Shown: positions 16,901-25,390 of the stretch, piece after piece | How positions within the stretch are numbered: the stretch's first letter is position 1 | How the letters are laid out: every line of letters starts with the position of its first letter | From: Kiritimatiellia bacterium | GTDB taxonomy: Bacteria > Verrucomicrobiota > Kiritimatiellia > RFP12 > UBA1067 | Length of the DNA stretch: 33,439 nt | Assembly: GCA_017432385.1 (NCBI GenBank) | Contig: JAFRJH010000202.1 | Location: 1 to 33,439, forward strand | Direction of reading: 5' to 3' | Position numbers and translations under genes: made by a program | The notes under the pieces: generated by a model | Seen by the model: the letters and a program-made list of their open reading frames with translations, nothing else | What the model was told of the DNA's origin: nothing | Database searches by the model: none

Positions 16901-17529
16901 TGCTCGCATGGAATGGTCGGGTCGCCGCGGTTGTGGACGGCCAGGACCGGGACGTGCGCGATGTCGGCCGCGCAGGCGGGATCGCCGCCGCCGCAGCACG
17001 GCATCGCCGCGGCGAAGAAGTCGGGACGGCGGCAGATCGCGTCCCAGGTCCCGTGCCCGCCCATGGAGAGTCCGGTGACGTAGATGCGGTTGGCGTCGAC
17101 ATCCGCCATCGCGGCATAGGAGTCGAGGAGATCGAAAACAGCCACGAGAGCCGAGGACGGCTTGTCCACGAACGTGCAGGTTGTAGAATTCATGGAGAAA
17201 TCCGCCCACTTGACGTCGTTCGGACACTGCGGGACGAGAAGCTTGTAGCCGCTGGGAGCGCCCGCACCGTCGAGATAGCTCTTGATGTTCGTCATCTCGT
17301 TGATCGTGAACGAATTGTCGACGCCGCACTGACCGTATCCGTGAAGGAAGACGACTACCGGAACCTTGCCGCCATTCGGATCGGCCTTCGCCGCGACGCG
17401 GTAGGGAAGCTGCAGCTTGTTGGACGCAATGAACGTCTGTTTGACGAATTCGCCTTCGGCAGCAGCTGCGCCCATGTATCCGAGCGCAACGGAAACCGCC
17501 AGAACGAGACTCTTCTTGACCTTATTCAT
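13663..17529 (-). CDS. Secreted mosaic: COG4099-like esterase, two binding-like modules, phytase-esterase-like domain, C-terminal shared domain
   Basis: 1288 residues from ATG 17529 (GTGGAG five bases upstream; signal peptide MNKVKKSLVLAVSVALGYMGAAAA). Residues about 30-260 are an alpha/beta hydrolase of the predicted peptidase/esterase group COG4099: VVVFLHGYGQCGVDN, LLVPQCP, nucleophile Ser in GLSMGGHGTW near 150, Asp in HNRGDPT near 200 and His in NNTHDAW near 233. An Ig-like repeat (about 275-370), binding-like module 1 (375-553), an 80-residue repeat domain (571-648) and binding-like module 2 (665-833) follow. Residues about 858-1193 resemble the esterase-like domain of phytases (PF13449): GLRDAEGLARDP, GTLWVSSEW, SLEALTISPDG. 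The protein ends with the shared C-terminal domain. Acyl or feruloyl/acetyl ester removal from glycans is a plausible role; the substrate is unknown. First gene of the operon from promoter C. Confidence 0.8.
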   Translation of the reverse strand: MNKVKKSLVLAVSVALGYMGAAAAEGEFVKQTFIASNKLQLPYRVAAKADPNGGKVPVVVFLHGYGQCGVDNSFTINEMTNIKSYLDGAGAPSGYKLLVPQCPNDVKWADFSMNSTTCTFVDKPSSALVAVFDLLDSYAAMADVDANRIYVTGLSMGGHGTWDAICRRPDFFAAAMPCCGGGDPACAADIAHVPVLAVHNRGDPTIPCEQTEGIVTALRALGSDVIFEKLENNTHDAWTTCYSRTDDVTAGAPNHRFVWLFAQNRATNNRPKYPRITELTAAPSGSNATISLAGVVLGTDANSVPATKYSVAYKLDGASSAVTALTDQTTDSSFTLEGLADGNHTCEVTMTTDKGRTKTKSVVFYVNTSAASDVWTSAPMDASGSSFRTDGTLLYAYSSHGGTVNGIKFERDVNLQGSSLEVAFAPNIDSFTSELMNEEVGGDFGVMLSNGWYWNNNGSSVRTFKLTLSGLAGGKNYLVQFLSHNYWNNKMTVSVNGCSPVHIHGENEASGKYGALITGTFTAMGNTKEVTVTFSNVDGKIPLNGIQVRELPDGESGGGGEPGPVDPDPVPTCSLTIPAKTGIVLQSVTTNGVAVAAVAGSYTIVSNTQVTVNFAAADGYEILSGNPVVFTLSGDKTFADADYPVVQATSGGGGGDEPGPVPQIPWTVAALPASDETMLRTDGTLLYAYRGASTERTLGGVTFQAGADLSSANISFNPTFNNADENAGSSSLLGTAWNFGVDTGMGEIHLTLSGLTTGHAYLLQILARNSFGNPSITIGDLPAVSIQNGNGSSGATVYGSFTAEAASHVVTFKMGGSGAARYVAAIQVRDLGESSGGGSGGDEPGPVEPIVPGPDTTNMLSLAKIAEYPFGANGCGGIAYSGEGGLFYVLQDHDDNGGDSKIYPLTLGINTATGAIESHELGAAVAPGGLRDAEGLARDPLSGTLWVSSEWTPPSISEFALDGSATGRTAPVPSVQRDKVRSNLSLEALTISPDGLAMWTANEQALTCDGESSSGNTNVATVVRLTRFVRAAAQDAWTAAGEWAYTCDSCAGTTSAQSGLSGLCALPDGSLLALEREVSTTTCGRCRIYRLTTGAFAAATEVSAVPALTNATFSAVGKGECFLEFTGSSPSSVFGPYELIVYEGIALGPKLSDGSRAVYLVSDGGASTSKTAFGITVTATTVSCICALKLTGLPDDGTGGQTPEPEAPVIGGEGVEHPIVVGAGKVSITIGNAASGRRYGYKKSATLAGLDDAPVVYLDELAAADGALVLEVPKAVDETSCFYRIVVE
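15029..16407 (-). repeat. Module array in the esterase mosaic: two binding-like modules around one 80-residue repeat
   Basis: Binding-like module 1 at about 16407-15871 (SAPMDASGSSFRTDGTLLYA to LNGIQVRELP), the 80-residue repeat at 15818-15585 (CSLTIPAKTG to YPVVQATSGG), and binding-like module 2 at 15538-15029 (ETMLRTDGTLLYAYRG to VAAIQVRDLGE). Gly/Pro/Asp linkers separate them. Homologous arrays lie at 21188-23815 and 28500-31320. Confidence 0.85.
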
Positions 17530-17560
17530 GGGCACTCCACAGGTTTGTGTTTACGCCCAC

Positions 17561-17606
17561 ATTATAAGCCAAACCACGCCCCTCCGCAATCCCTACAAAA
17601 GTAGGG
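17561..17606 (-). promoter_or_regulatory. Palindrome-linked promoter C (drives 17529-9568 operon)
   Basis: Perfect palindrome CCCTAC-TTTT-GTAGGG at 17591-17606; one base; -35 TTGCGG (17584-17589); 17-bp spacer; -10 TATAAT (17561-17566). It lies 15 bp after the stop of the 2557-residue gene, and the ATG at 17529 follows a leader of about 25 nt. Confidence 0.9.
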
Positions 17607-17621
17607 GTGCCGACCTCGCCG

Positions 17622-17870
17622 CTATTCCACCACGATCTGGTAGAAGCAGCTCGGCTCGTTCGCGGCCTTCGGAATCTCGAGCGTCAGGATACCGTCTGCC
17701 GCAGCGGGATTCGCGAAGTACACGACCGTCGCATCCTTGAGGCCGGCGAGCGTCGTCGACTTCCTGTAGCCATAGGTGTGCCCTGACGCGGCGTTGCTGA
17801 TCGTGATCGACACCTTGTCGGATCCGACTACGATCGGACTTGCAACCCCTTCCCCGCCGATCACGGGCGC
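17622..17870 (-). repeat. Shared C-terminal domain, copy 3
   Basis: VSITISNAASGHTYGYRKST, TLAGLKDATVVYF, EPSCFYQIVVE then stop. Nearly identical at DNA level to copy 4 at 28225-28475. Confidence 0.9.
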
Positions 17871-20800
17871 ATCGGGTGCCGCGGCCTCGACAAAGACCGC
17901 CGTCCAGTCGTCCGTCGAATCCGCAAGCGGCGTCTCGTTGTCGAAGCGCGTCGCCTGGAGGGCGTAGCCGCCTTCGTCCGTCCGCGCATCGCACAACCCG
18001 AAGGTCAACTCGCCGAGCTGCACGACGGCACCCGTCTTGTCGATGATCTTGATGGCGATGCTACCGTTCGTGATCTTGGTCCATCCGACGTTCGCATAGT
18101 CTGCCTGGTCGAGGCGGAGGGATCCGTAGGCCGAAAGATCAACGTCGCCGAGGACAATTTTGCACTTGGGCACACTGCCTGCCTTGCCGCAGGAGATTTC
18201 GACGCCTTCGAGATTAACTGCGCTTGCGGAGACGTTCGTGATGACGATGAACTCGCCAAGGTCGCCGCCTCCGTTGAGCGTTGATCCGTAGATCGTGTGG
18301 AAGCGGAGATTCGCCTGGTCGGAATCGCCGATGTCGGGCTCCGTCGTAAGGACCTGCGTCGTGCCGTCGGGCGCGAAGATCTGCAGGACGGCCGTGTCGG
18401 AGAATGTCGCGTTGCCGACGATCACCTGGTCCGTGAGCGCATCCGAGTGTGCGGCTACGTAGGCGCGACGATCCGCTACGACGTAGATCGCGTCCTGTGC
18501 GTCGCAGACGGTGCCGGCGGGAAGCGTCCACTCGACCGCAGTCTTGAGCGTCCATCCGCTCATGTCGACGACCTCGTTGTTCCCGTTGGAAATCACGACC
18601 ACGCCGTCGGCGAGCCCCGAGAGGTCGACCGTGATGTTCGGCGCAAGCGTCTCAATCGGGCTCTGCGCCTCGGGGATGCCGGCGTTGAGGCGCGAGCCGT
18701 AGCCGACCGCCTTCGCCGTGTTCGTCACGGAGTGCGTCACATAGAGGTGCTCGCGGCGCGGAACGACGTAGTTGTTCCAGATGTCGTCGACACCGGCGGA
18801 GATCGTGGCGGGGCGCGACGAAGACGGCCAGACGTCGATGGCCTGCGCGGAGGAGTCGATCGGCCACTTCGCCGAATCGGCTGCGGCGTCAGCCGACATG
18901 AGCGCGACCATCTCGCGCATCTTCGCCATGACGGGCGTGTCCGACTCGGCAGTGCCGGGCTCCTTGAGCTCCTGGTCCATCAGCGTCCTGAGGCGGCGCA
19001 GGAACAGGCGGCGGAACTTCGTGGACTGGAGGACCGACTCGATGCCGTAGTTACTGTAGTCCCTTCCGGCCGCAGCGGCCATCGTGGTCGTCATAGCCGA
19101 GGAGGTGTAGCACTGGATGCGGTGTCCGCCATAGAGCGGATGCGACTTGAACCAGTCGTCCGTCGAAGAGATGCCGTTCTGCCCGAGCCCGGCGTCCCTG
19201 TAGAACTGCCCGAAGGTCTCGTTGAAGTCGTAGCCGAGTGGCATCCAGGTGCCGGTGCCGCGCGCCCCCTCCTTCATCTCCGGGTTATCGTAGTAGACGC
19301 AGATGTTGGCCCACACGTCGTCCATCTCCTGCGTGATGCGCGCGGAGGCGAGGTAGTTGAGCCACGCCGGAAGGTCGAACTTCTGGACGACGAACTTCGT
19401 GAGCGGGGCGTTGTCGAGTCCAGTCGGATCGGTCTCTTCGGAGGAGAGCGCCGCCGCCGTGGATCCGCTGACGTTCTGCACGCCGAGCTCGTAGATGGGC
19501 CCGCGCAGCTCGTTCTGGAGGACGGTGATGTTGGACTCGTCCTCGTCATCCGGCGTCTTCTTCTCGATGTCGCCCGCAAGGGTTCCGGAGCCGCTCTTCA
19601 TCGTGCCGACGTTCTTGTAGCCGTAGCCGTACTTGTCTAGCCCGTACACGTCCTCGATCAGCTCGTCGGTGAAGCGCTCGGTGTTGAACGCGAGCTGGTA
19701 GAACTGCCCGTTGAGGTTGCAGCGCACCGGGAAGTGGAACGGCGCGTTGTTGCCCATCCTGCGCCAGAGCCAGAACGCCATCATCTGGCGCAGCTTGCTC
19801 GGGTCGGCGTACTCGCTCGTGAGCGAGGTCTTGCGGATGCCGTCGATCGTCTCGCCCGTGACGACGTCGGTCATCGTGAGAGGGTGCGCCTTGGCGAACC
19901 TGAGGCCGTGGCTCTTCTTGGTGAAGTTTGCCGATGTGTTTCCGCGCAGGTCGATGCGGACGTAGTCGTAGTAGTTGGACGTGGAGGCGTCGTAGATCGC
20001 GACGCGTGCGCCGTTCGCCAGCGTGTAGTGCTGCTTGTCGTCCTTGTCGTAGTCCATCTGCGCCACGGACTGCGGGTCCGCGAACATGTGCCAGGTCGGG
20101 AGATGCTCGCTCACGAGGTCCGCGCCTGGCTCGATGATCGTGCCGTACCATTCGTAGCCGTCGTCCTTGTTGTTGAAGCTCGGGCTCGTCCATTCCACGC
20201 CCTCTCCGTCAGTGACAAGCACCTTCCACTGCCTCAGGTGCCCCGCCGCGGGGAAGTAGGACGCGGGAATCGTCGCCGTGTAGCGCGCGCCCCAGTTCTT
20301 GTCGCTCGCGTCGAGAGTCGACATGTCGACGGCGTTCGTGACGAGCGTCGCGTCGTCGAGGTCCTTGCGGTAGACGAACTTGATGGACGCGATCGCGTCG
20401 GCCGCGCGCGGCGCGGACGAGCCGTCGGGGTTCATCACGGGGTTGATCGGCAGCACGACGGCGTAGTCGGTCCCAGGAACGGCCGGCGGCACAGGGGCGG
20501 CGAACTCGCTTGCAAGGTCCGTCTTCTTTTTGTCCGCCTTCTCGTAGACCGGGCCCACGTTCGGGCCGATGCGCCTAAGTCCCGTCGTGTCGGAATTCGC
20601 CGTGCCGCGCGTCGGCGTCGGGCACATCCAGCGGCGCGTGCCCTCCCCTTCCGCCGCGTCGCCGACGATGATGGACCATCCTTCCGGGAGGTCGCTCGGC
20701 ACGACGACCGTGTCGACGACGTTCGAAATCTCGCCGCCCGGCGCGTAGTAGAGCCTCACGAACGGCGACTTCTTCGGGTTCACCTTGTCGCCCCACACGA

Positions 20801-23800
20801 GCACGCCCCTGAGGCTGTCCCCCATGACCATGGGCTTGCCGTCGAACGTGCCGTGCTCGAACGCGCTCACCGACCTGTCCTTGCTGTTCGAATAGCGCTC
20901 GGACGTGTAGAACACGGCGTGTCCATGCGGCTTGACGAGGAACCTCGGGAAGTTCCCCGCGCCGGCGGTGTCAGTCTTCTTGCCGCGATTCACGCGGATG
21001 AAGCGGTAGTCCGCGAGGTCGGCCCACTTGTCGGACGTGTTCTCGACCTCGACCCAGCCGGACTCGAGTCCGTTGACATCCATCCCCTCGAGTGCGCCGC
21101 GGTCAAGCGCGTCCGTCGGCTTTGGCATCACCTCGCTGATCCTGAGCATGCAGCTCGTGGCAATGTCCGCAGGGTCGACCTCCGGAGCCTCCTCCGGCAG
21201 CTCACGCACCTGGATGGCGCTCAACACGGTATAGACCGAGGAGACGAGCGAGAAAGTCTCCGTATCGCCGCCGGCAACAAACACGCCGACGAGCGAGCCG
21301 CCGTTCTCCCAGCCTTCGCCGTTCGCCCTCGCCGTGACGTCGCCCGGAGCCGTGAAGCGCGCACCCGCCGCAAACGAATCCTGCATGTTGAGTATCAGCT
21401 GCACGAGATACGTCTTCCCAGTCGAAAGCCCCTTCAGCGTCAGCGTCCGAGCGCCGGTCGAAGACGAAACCCAGCGGTGTCCGATCAGGTTCTGATACGG
21501 ATCAGCTGAATCCGAATTCATGTCGCGGTACATGTCGACGTCAAAGGAGAAGTTGACGTTGTTGTAGACCTCGCTCAGATTCTTATCCCCAAGTCCGGCG
21601 AACGGAACGGCGTTGACCGTGCCGGTACGGCGGGCGTACGCGTAGACGAGCGCGCCCGTTGTGCAGATCGTGTCTCCGCTCGCACTCATCGGCGTCGCCG
21701 TCCAACCGAGGCCCACCGGCGGAACCACGGGGTCATCCCCGCCGCCGCTCGTCGTCTGCACGACGGGATAGTCGGCGTCTGCGAACGTCTTCGCGCCAGA
21801 GACCGTGAAGACGACGGGATTGCCGCTTACAATCTCGTAGCCCGAGGCGGCGGAAAACGTAACCGTGACCTGCGTGTTCGACACGATCGAGTAGCTTCCG
21901 CCGACAGCTGCGACCGCAACGCCGTTCGTCGTCACCGACTGGAGCTGAAGCCCCGTCTTCTCTGGAATCGTCAGCATGCACACAGGCGTCGTCGGGTCGA
22001 CAGGATCGATCGGATCTTCGCCACCGCCGCCGCCACCTTCGCCGAGGTCGCGAACTTGGATTGCGTTAAGCGGCCTCATTCCAGACGACGCTGCGGAATA
22101 CGTGACGGTGAAGCTCGCCGTCGCGTCCGTGGCCGTGAATACGCCAACGATGGATCCGCCGTAGTTGTAGTTCACGCCGTCGTGCGTTCCGTGGATGTGC
22201 ACGGGCGTCGAGCCGTTGACCGAGACGAGCGTGCTGTTGGATGTCCTGTGAGAAACAAGCTGGACGAGATAGGTCCTGCCAGTTGTCAGCCCCTTTAGCG
22301 TAAGGGAGAACGAGAGCTCGCCGGACGCGGCGCCATTGTAACCCCAGTACCAGCCGCCCTCGAGCATGTGCCCGAAGTCGCCAGACACGCCCGCGTTCTG
22401 GAAGTCGCTGTTTACGCTCCCCGTGGGGGTGGGCGAAGCAGAAACCATAGCGGCACTGGTGAAATCAGAGGCCTTCGTGAAGGTCACGCCCCCAACCGTT
22501 CCGCCGCTGAACGAATAGGCATAGAGGAGCGTGCCGTCCGTGCGGATCGTGCTGCCGTCCGAAGCCATCGGCCCAGCGGTCCATCCGGCTTGCGGCGTCG
22601 GCCCTGGCTCCCCGCCACCGCCACCACCTTGGCTTGATGTCGCAATCGCGAAGGAGACGGACTTGGTCGCCGTCTTGTTCTTGTCGGTCGTGATCGTAAC
22701 AGTGCAGGTGTAGCTGCCGTCGGCGAGACCCGCAATCTGGAACGAGGCGGAAGCGCCGCTCTGGTTCGAAAGCGCCGTCACGGCGGAGGCGCCATTGAGC
22801 GAATAGGCAATAGAATAAGAGGACGCCGTAGCGCCCTCGTCATCCGTCCCCATCTCGATGTTGGAAAGCGAAATCGTCGCCGTGTCGTCGCTCGTGGTCG
22901 CCGAGGCCGTCCCGATCGACGGAGCGACGACCGTCGCCCCGCCGCCTTCGCCGCCACCGCCTTCGCCGCCACCGCCTTCACCGCCCGAGCCGCTACCTTC
23001 GCCGAGCTCGCGAAGCTGGATGGCCTTGACGAGGCATTTGCTGCCGGTGGTGGCGAACGTGACGGTCACGGTCTCCTGCGCGCCCGTCGCCTCGAACACG
23101 CGCGTGATGACGGCGCCGCACTTGTAGTCGTTCTGCTTGGTTGCCTCCAGCGGAGAGAGGTCGCCGGCGGAGATCGTGGTCGAGGAATTGTTCCAGTGGT
23201 TGGCGGCGAGAATCTGGACCAGGTACTTCTTCCCGGCCGTGAGCCCCTGGAGGGTGAAGGCAAGGTCCAGCGAGGAGTCGCTCTTCTCCCACACCCAGCC
23301 GCCGTTGAACACCGGGTTGTTCTCCGTCCAGCCCGCGCCGGTGTACGACGAGGGCGAGATCGTCGCCTGGTCCGAGCCCGGGAAGCCCGCGGAGAACGAG
23401 ACGCCGTTGACGGTGTGACCGGTGTAGCCGCGCGCGAAGACCTGCGTGCCGTCGCTGCGGAACGCCGAACCCGTCGCGTCCATCGGCGCGACCTTCCAGC
23501 CGACGGCGTCGGCCTGGGAGTCGACGAGGAACTTGACGCGCTTGACGGCGGATTTTACGATGCCGTCCGACGAAACCCAGACCGCGCAAGTGTGCCAGCC
23601 ATCGCCAAGGCCATTGAACTGAACCGAAGCCGACGAGCCGGTCTCCGTCGTGGAAAGCGCCACCTCGGCGCTTGCGTCGAGCTTGTAGGAGACCGTGAAG
23701 GACGATGCGGCCGCGCCGCTGGCGTCCGTGCCCTTCGCCACGCCGGAAAGCGCAATCGTCGCGTTCGTGCCGCTCACCTGCGCGGCGGCGGAGCCGATCG

Positions 23801-25295
23801 TCGGAAGCGCGACGGACGATGCGCCGGCCGTCGCCATGACGGACGAAATCGCGGGCGCGAGGATCTCCTCGTAGGCCTTGGTGGTCAGGTGGAGGAACTG
23901 GTCGGGATAGTCGCCGTTGCCCTGGAGGTACATCTCGCCCTTGTAGGTCCCGTCGGCGTTCATGAACTGGCTGCGCACGTCGACGAGGATGACGCGCTGT
24001 CCGTCGGCGAAGGTGCGGATGATCTCGTTCGCCGCCTGGTTGTTGGCGTAGTGCGCAGCGCCCTTCGCGCTGTTCTGCGCGTTCGTGTAGCCGTAGGGGA
24101 TGATCGGCATCAGGAGGACCTTCGACTCGGGATGCTTCTCGAGAACGAGGTCGAGCACCGCCCGCACGCCCGCGGCGATGTCAGCGGGATCCTCGCTCGG
24201 GTTCTTCCCGATGGTGTTGTTCGTGCCGATCAGCAGGTTGAAGAACTTCGTCGTGTAGCCGTCGATGCAGCCGCTCTTGAGGCGCCACAGCAGGTTCTCC
24301 ACGAAGTCTCCGGTCCGGCCGAGGTTCAGGACGTTGCCGCCTAGTCCGTTCATGGACGTGGCGCTATTCCCCTCCATCCACTTCTGCGTGAGGGAGTCGC
24401 CGAGGAGGACGATGTCGCAGCTTCTGCCGTTTTCGCCGATGAGCTTCACGTCGTCCTCGAACTTCCGCCAGAAGGCGTCCTGCAGGTCGGCGTTGGTCGC
24501 CGTCGGGAACGTCGTAATGCGGTCGATCTCGGGGCGCGCCGTCGCAACGAGGTCGGCGGGCATCGCGGAGCCGCTCGCCGCGGCGTTTACGTACGGCGAG
24601 ACCGCCTGGGCCCAGACTTCGTAGCCGGACGCGTTCAACGTGGCGCGGTCGGCGTTGAAGAGCGAGGTCTTCAGCGTGTGGTGGTCGGACTCGAGGAAGA
24701 GGTCCGACATGTCGACCCAGCTGCAGCCCTTCTTCTGAGCGTACGCGCGGACGTCGATGTTGAGGCGGTCGTTGCGCGGACGCAGCGGATCGGACTCGTC
24801 GAGCCCGCGGGGAAGCACCGCCTGCACGATGATCTTGGACGTGCCGAAATTCGTCAAGAGATAGTCGATGATCGCGCGGACGGCAAGGTAGGTCTTGCCC
24901 TCGGGCTCCTCTTTTTCGGTGTAGATCGCGGAGTTGTTGCCGCCGACCATGAGGAAGATAGCCTTGGGGCTGCCGAGCTCGCCGTTCTGGATGCGCCAGA
25001 GGACGTTCTCCGTGCAGTCGCCGTTGAAGCCAAGGTTGAACATCGCCTTGTCGCCGGCGAAGTGCGAGGCGAGCGAAGAAGCGCCCGTCGTCTCCCAGCC
25101 CTGCGTCAGCTCGTCGCCGATGAAGACGATGTCCTTCTTGACGGAGCTGTCCGAGAGCGCCGCGACCTTCTCGGCGTGGCGCGCCGTCCACCATGTGTCG
25201 AGGCGCGCGGCGGGCGTATTCGCGCGGAAGGCGGCGAAGGCGTTCAGTACGCCAAAGGCAACCAACAGAAAGAGGCTGTGCTTGATCGTATTCAT
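17622..25295 (-). CDS. Giant secreted mosaic: tandem SGNH domains, binding-like modules, lamin-tail and CotH-kinase-like domains
   Basis: 2557 residues; signal peptide MNTIKHSLFLLVAFGVLNAFA; GTGGAG five bases before ATG 25295. SGNH domain 1 (about 48-230) keeps the fold signatures FNLGFNGDCTENVLWR and MVGGNN but reads GDEL where the catalytic GDS(L) should be, and DRATLNASGY in place of DxxHL. It is probably inactive. SGNH domain 2 (about 290-490) has LLGDSLTQKW, LIGTNNT and LHLTTKAY and may be an active esterase. Then come two Ig-like repeats, three binding-like modules and one 80-residue repeat (about 495-1370). A lamin-tail-like domain starts near 1380 (LRISEVMPKP, GWVEVENTS). A CotH-like region (about 1700-2250) has DYVRIDLRGNTSANFTKKSH, LASARITQEMDDVW and GYDFNETFG. 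Further lamin-tail-like segments and the shared C-terminal domain close it. Single-gene unit under promoter D. Confidence 0.8.
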   Translation of the reverse strand: MNTIKHSLFLLVAFGVLNAFAAFRANTPAARLDTWWTARHAEKVAALSDSSVKKDIVFIGDELTQGWETTGASSLASHFAGDKAMFNLGFNGDCTENVLWRIQNGELGSPKAIFLMVGGNNSAIYTEKEEPEGKTYLAVRAIIDYLLTNFGTSKIIVQAVLPRGLDESDPLRPRNDRLNIDVRAYAQKKGCSWVDMSDLFLESDHHTLKTSLFNADRATLNASGYEVWAQAVSPYVNAAASGSAMPADLVATARPEIDRITTFPTATNADLQDAFWRKFEDDVKLIGENGRSCDIVLLGDSLTQKWMEGNSATSMNGLGGNVLNLGRTGDFVENLLWRLKSGCIDGYTTKFFNLLIGTNNTIGKNPSEDPADIAAGVRAVLDLVLEKHPESKVLLMPIIPYGYTNAQNSAKGAAHYANNQAANEIIRTFADGQRVILVDVRSQFMNADGTYKGEMYLQGNGDYPDQFLHLTTKAYEEILAPAISSVMATAGASSVALPTIGSAAAQVSGTNATIALSGVAKGTDASGAAASSFTVSYKLDASAEVALSTTETGSSASVQFNGLGDGWHTCAVWVSSDGIVKSAVKRVKFLVDSQADAVGWKVAPMDATGSAFRSDGTQVFARGYTGHTVNGVSFSAGFPGSDQATISPSSYTGAGWTENNPVFNGGWVWEKSDSSLDLAFTLQGLTAGKKYLVQILAANHWNNSSTTISAGDLSPLEATKQNDYKCGAVITRVFEATGAQETVTVTFATTGSKCLVKAIQLRELGEGSGSGGEGGGGEGGGGEGGGATVVAPSIGTASATTSDDTATISLSNIEMGTDDEGATASSYSIAYSLNGASAVTALSNQSGASASFQIAGLADGSYTCTVTITTDKNKTATKSVSFAIATSSQGGGGGGEPGPTPQAGWTAGPMASDGSTIRTDGTLLYAYSFSGGTVGGVTFTKASDFTSAAMVSASPTPTGSVNSDFQNAGVSGDFGHMLEGGWYWGYNGAASGELSFSLTLKGLTTGRTYLVQLVSHRTSNSTLVSVNGSTPVHIHGTHDGVNYNYGGSIVGVFTATDATASFTVTYSAASSGMRPLNAIQVRDLGEGGGGGGEDPIDPVDPTTPVCMLTIPEKTGLQLQSVTTNGVAVAAVGGSYSIVSNTQVTVTFSAASGYEIVSGNPVVFTVSGAKTFADADYPVVQTTSGGGDDPVVPPVGLGWTATPMSASGDTICTTGALVYAYARRTGTVNAVPFAGLGDKNLSEVYNNVNFSFDVDMYRDMNSDSADPYQNLIGHRWVSSSTGARTLTLKGLSTGKTYLVQLILNMQDSFAAGARFTAPGDVTARANGEGWENGGSLVGVFVAGGDTETFSLVSSVYTVLSAIQVRELPEEAPEVDPADIATSCMLRISEVMPKPTDALDRGALEGMDVNGLESGWVEVENTSDKWADLADYRFIRVNRGKKTDTAGAGNFPRFLVKPHGHAVFYTSERYSNSKDRSVSAFEHGTFDGKPMVMGDSLRGVLVWGDKVNPKKSPFVRLYYAPGGEISNVVDTVVVPSDLPEGWSIIVGDAAEGEGTRRWMCPTPTRGTANSDTTGLRRIGPNVGPVYEKADKKKTDLASEFAAPVPPAVPGTDYAVVLPINPVMNPDGSSAPRAADAIASIKFVYRKDLDDATLVTNAVDMSTLDASDKNWGARYTATIPASYFPAAGHLRQWKVLVTDGEGVEWTSPSFNNKDDGYEWYGTIIEPGADLVSEHLPTWHMFADPQSVAQMDYDKDDKQHYTLANGARVAIYDASTSNYYDYVRIDLRGNTSANFTKKSHGLRFAKAHPLTMTDVVTGETIDGIRKTSLTSEYADPSKLRQMMAFWLWRRMGNNAPFHFPVRCNLNGQFYQLAFNTERFTDELIEDVYGLDKYGYGYKNVGTMKSGSGTLAGDIEKKTPDDEDESNITVLQNELRGPIYELGVQNVSGSTAAALSSEETDPTGLDNAPLTKFVVQKFDLPAWLNYLASARITQEMDDVWANICVYYDNPEMKEGARGTGTWMPLGYDFNETFGQFYRDAGLGQNGISSTDDWFKSHPLYGGHRIQCYTSSAMTTTMAAAAGRDYSNYGIESVLQSTKFRRLFLRRLRTLMDQELKEPGTAESDTPVMAKMREMVALMSADAAADSAKWPIDSSAQAIDVWPSSSRPATISAGVDDIWNNYVVPRREHLYVTHSVTNTAKAVGYGSRLNAGIPEAQSPIETLAPNITVDLSGLADGVVVISNGNNEVVDMSGWTLKTAVEWTLPAGTVCDAQDAIYVVADRRAYVAAHSDALTDQVIVGNATFSDTAVLQIFAPDGTTQVLTTEPDIGDSDQANLRFHTIYGSTLNGGGDLGEFIVITNVSASAVNLEGVEISCGKAGSVPKCKIVLGDVDLSAYGSLRLDQADYANVGWTKITNGSIAIKIIDKTGAVVQLGELTFGLCDARTDEGGYALQATRFDNETPLADSTDDWTAVFVEAAAPDAPVIGGEGVASPIVVGSDKVSITISNAASGHTYGYRKSTTLAGLKDATVVYFANPAAADGILTLEIPKAANEPSCFYQIVVE
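21188..23815 (-). repeat. Module array in the giant mosaic: two Ig-like repeats, three binding-like modules, one 80-residue repeat
   Basis: In protein order: Ig-like (23815-23515), binding-like module (23503-23000), Gly/Glu linker (about 22995-22933), Ig-like (22930-22635), binding-like module (22588-22040), 80-residue repeat (21981-21745), binding-like module (21710-21188). Each binding-like module opens with GW...PM.A.G...R.DGT.. and closes with AIQ(V/L)R(E/D)L. Confidence 0.85.
22943..22987. repeat. 15-bp tandem repeat coding for a Gly/Glu linker
   Basis: Unit cgccttcgccgccac repeated about three times (last copy imperfect), coding for GGGEG units between an SGNH-side module and the second Ig-like repeat of the giant mosaic. 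In frame, and likely to vary in copy number. Confidence 0.8.
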
Positions 25296-25327
25296 GAGGA
25301 CTCCACTGAGTTTCAGTTTGCGTCCCC

Positions 25328-25373
25328 ATTATATGGCAAAAGCCATCCTGCCGCAATCCCTACGAACGTAGGG
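25328..25373 (-). promoter_or_regulatory. Palindrome-linked promoter D (drives 25295-17622)
   Basis: Perfect palindrome CCCTAC-GTTC-GTAGGG at 25358-25373; one base; -35 TTGCGG (25351-25356); 17-bp spacer; -10 TATAAT (25328-25333). It lies 17 bp after the GH2 stop. Confidence 0.9.
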
Positions 25374-25390
25374 GGCGAGCCTGCACATGA

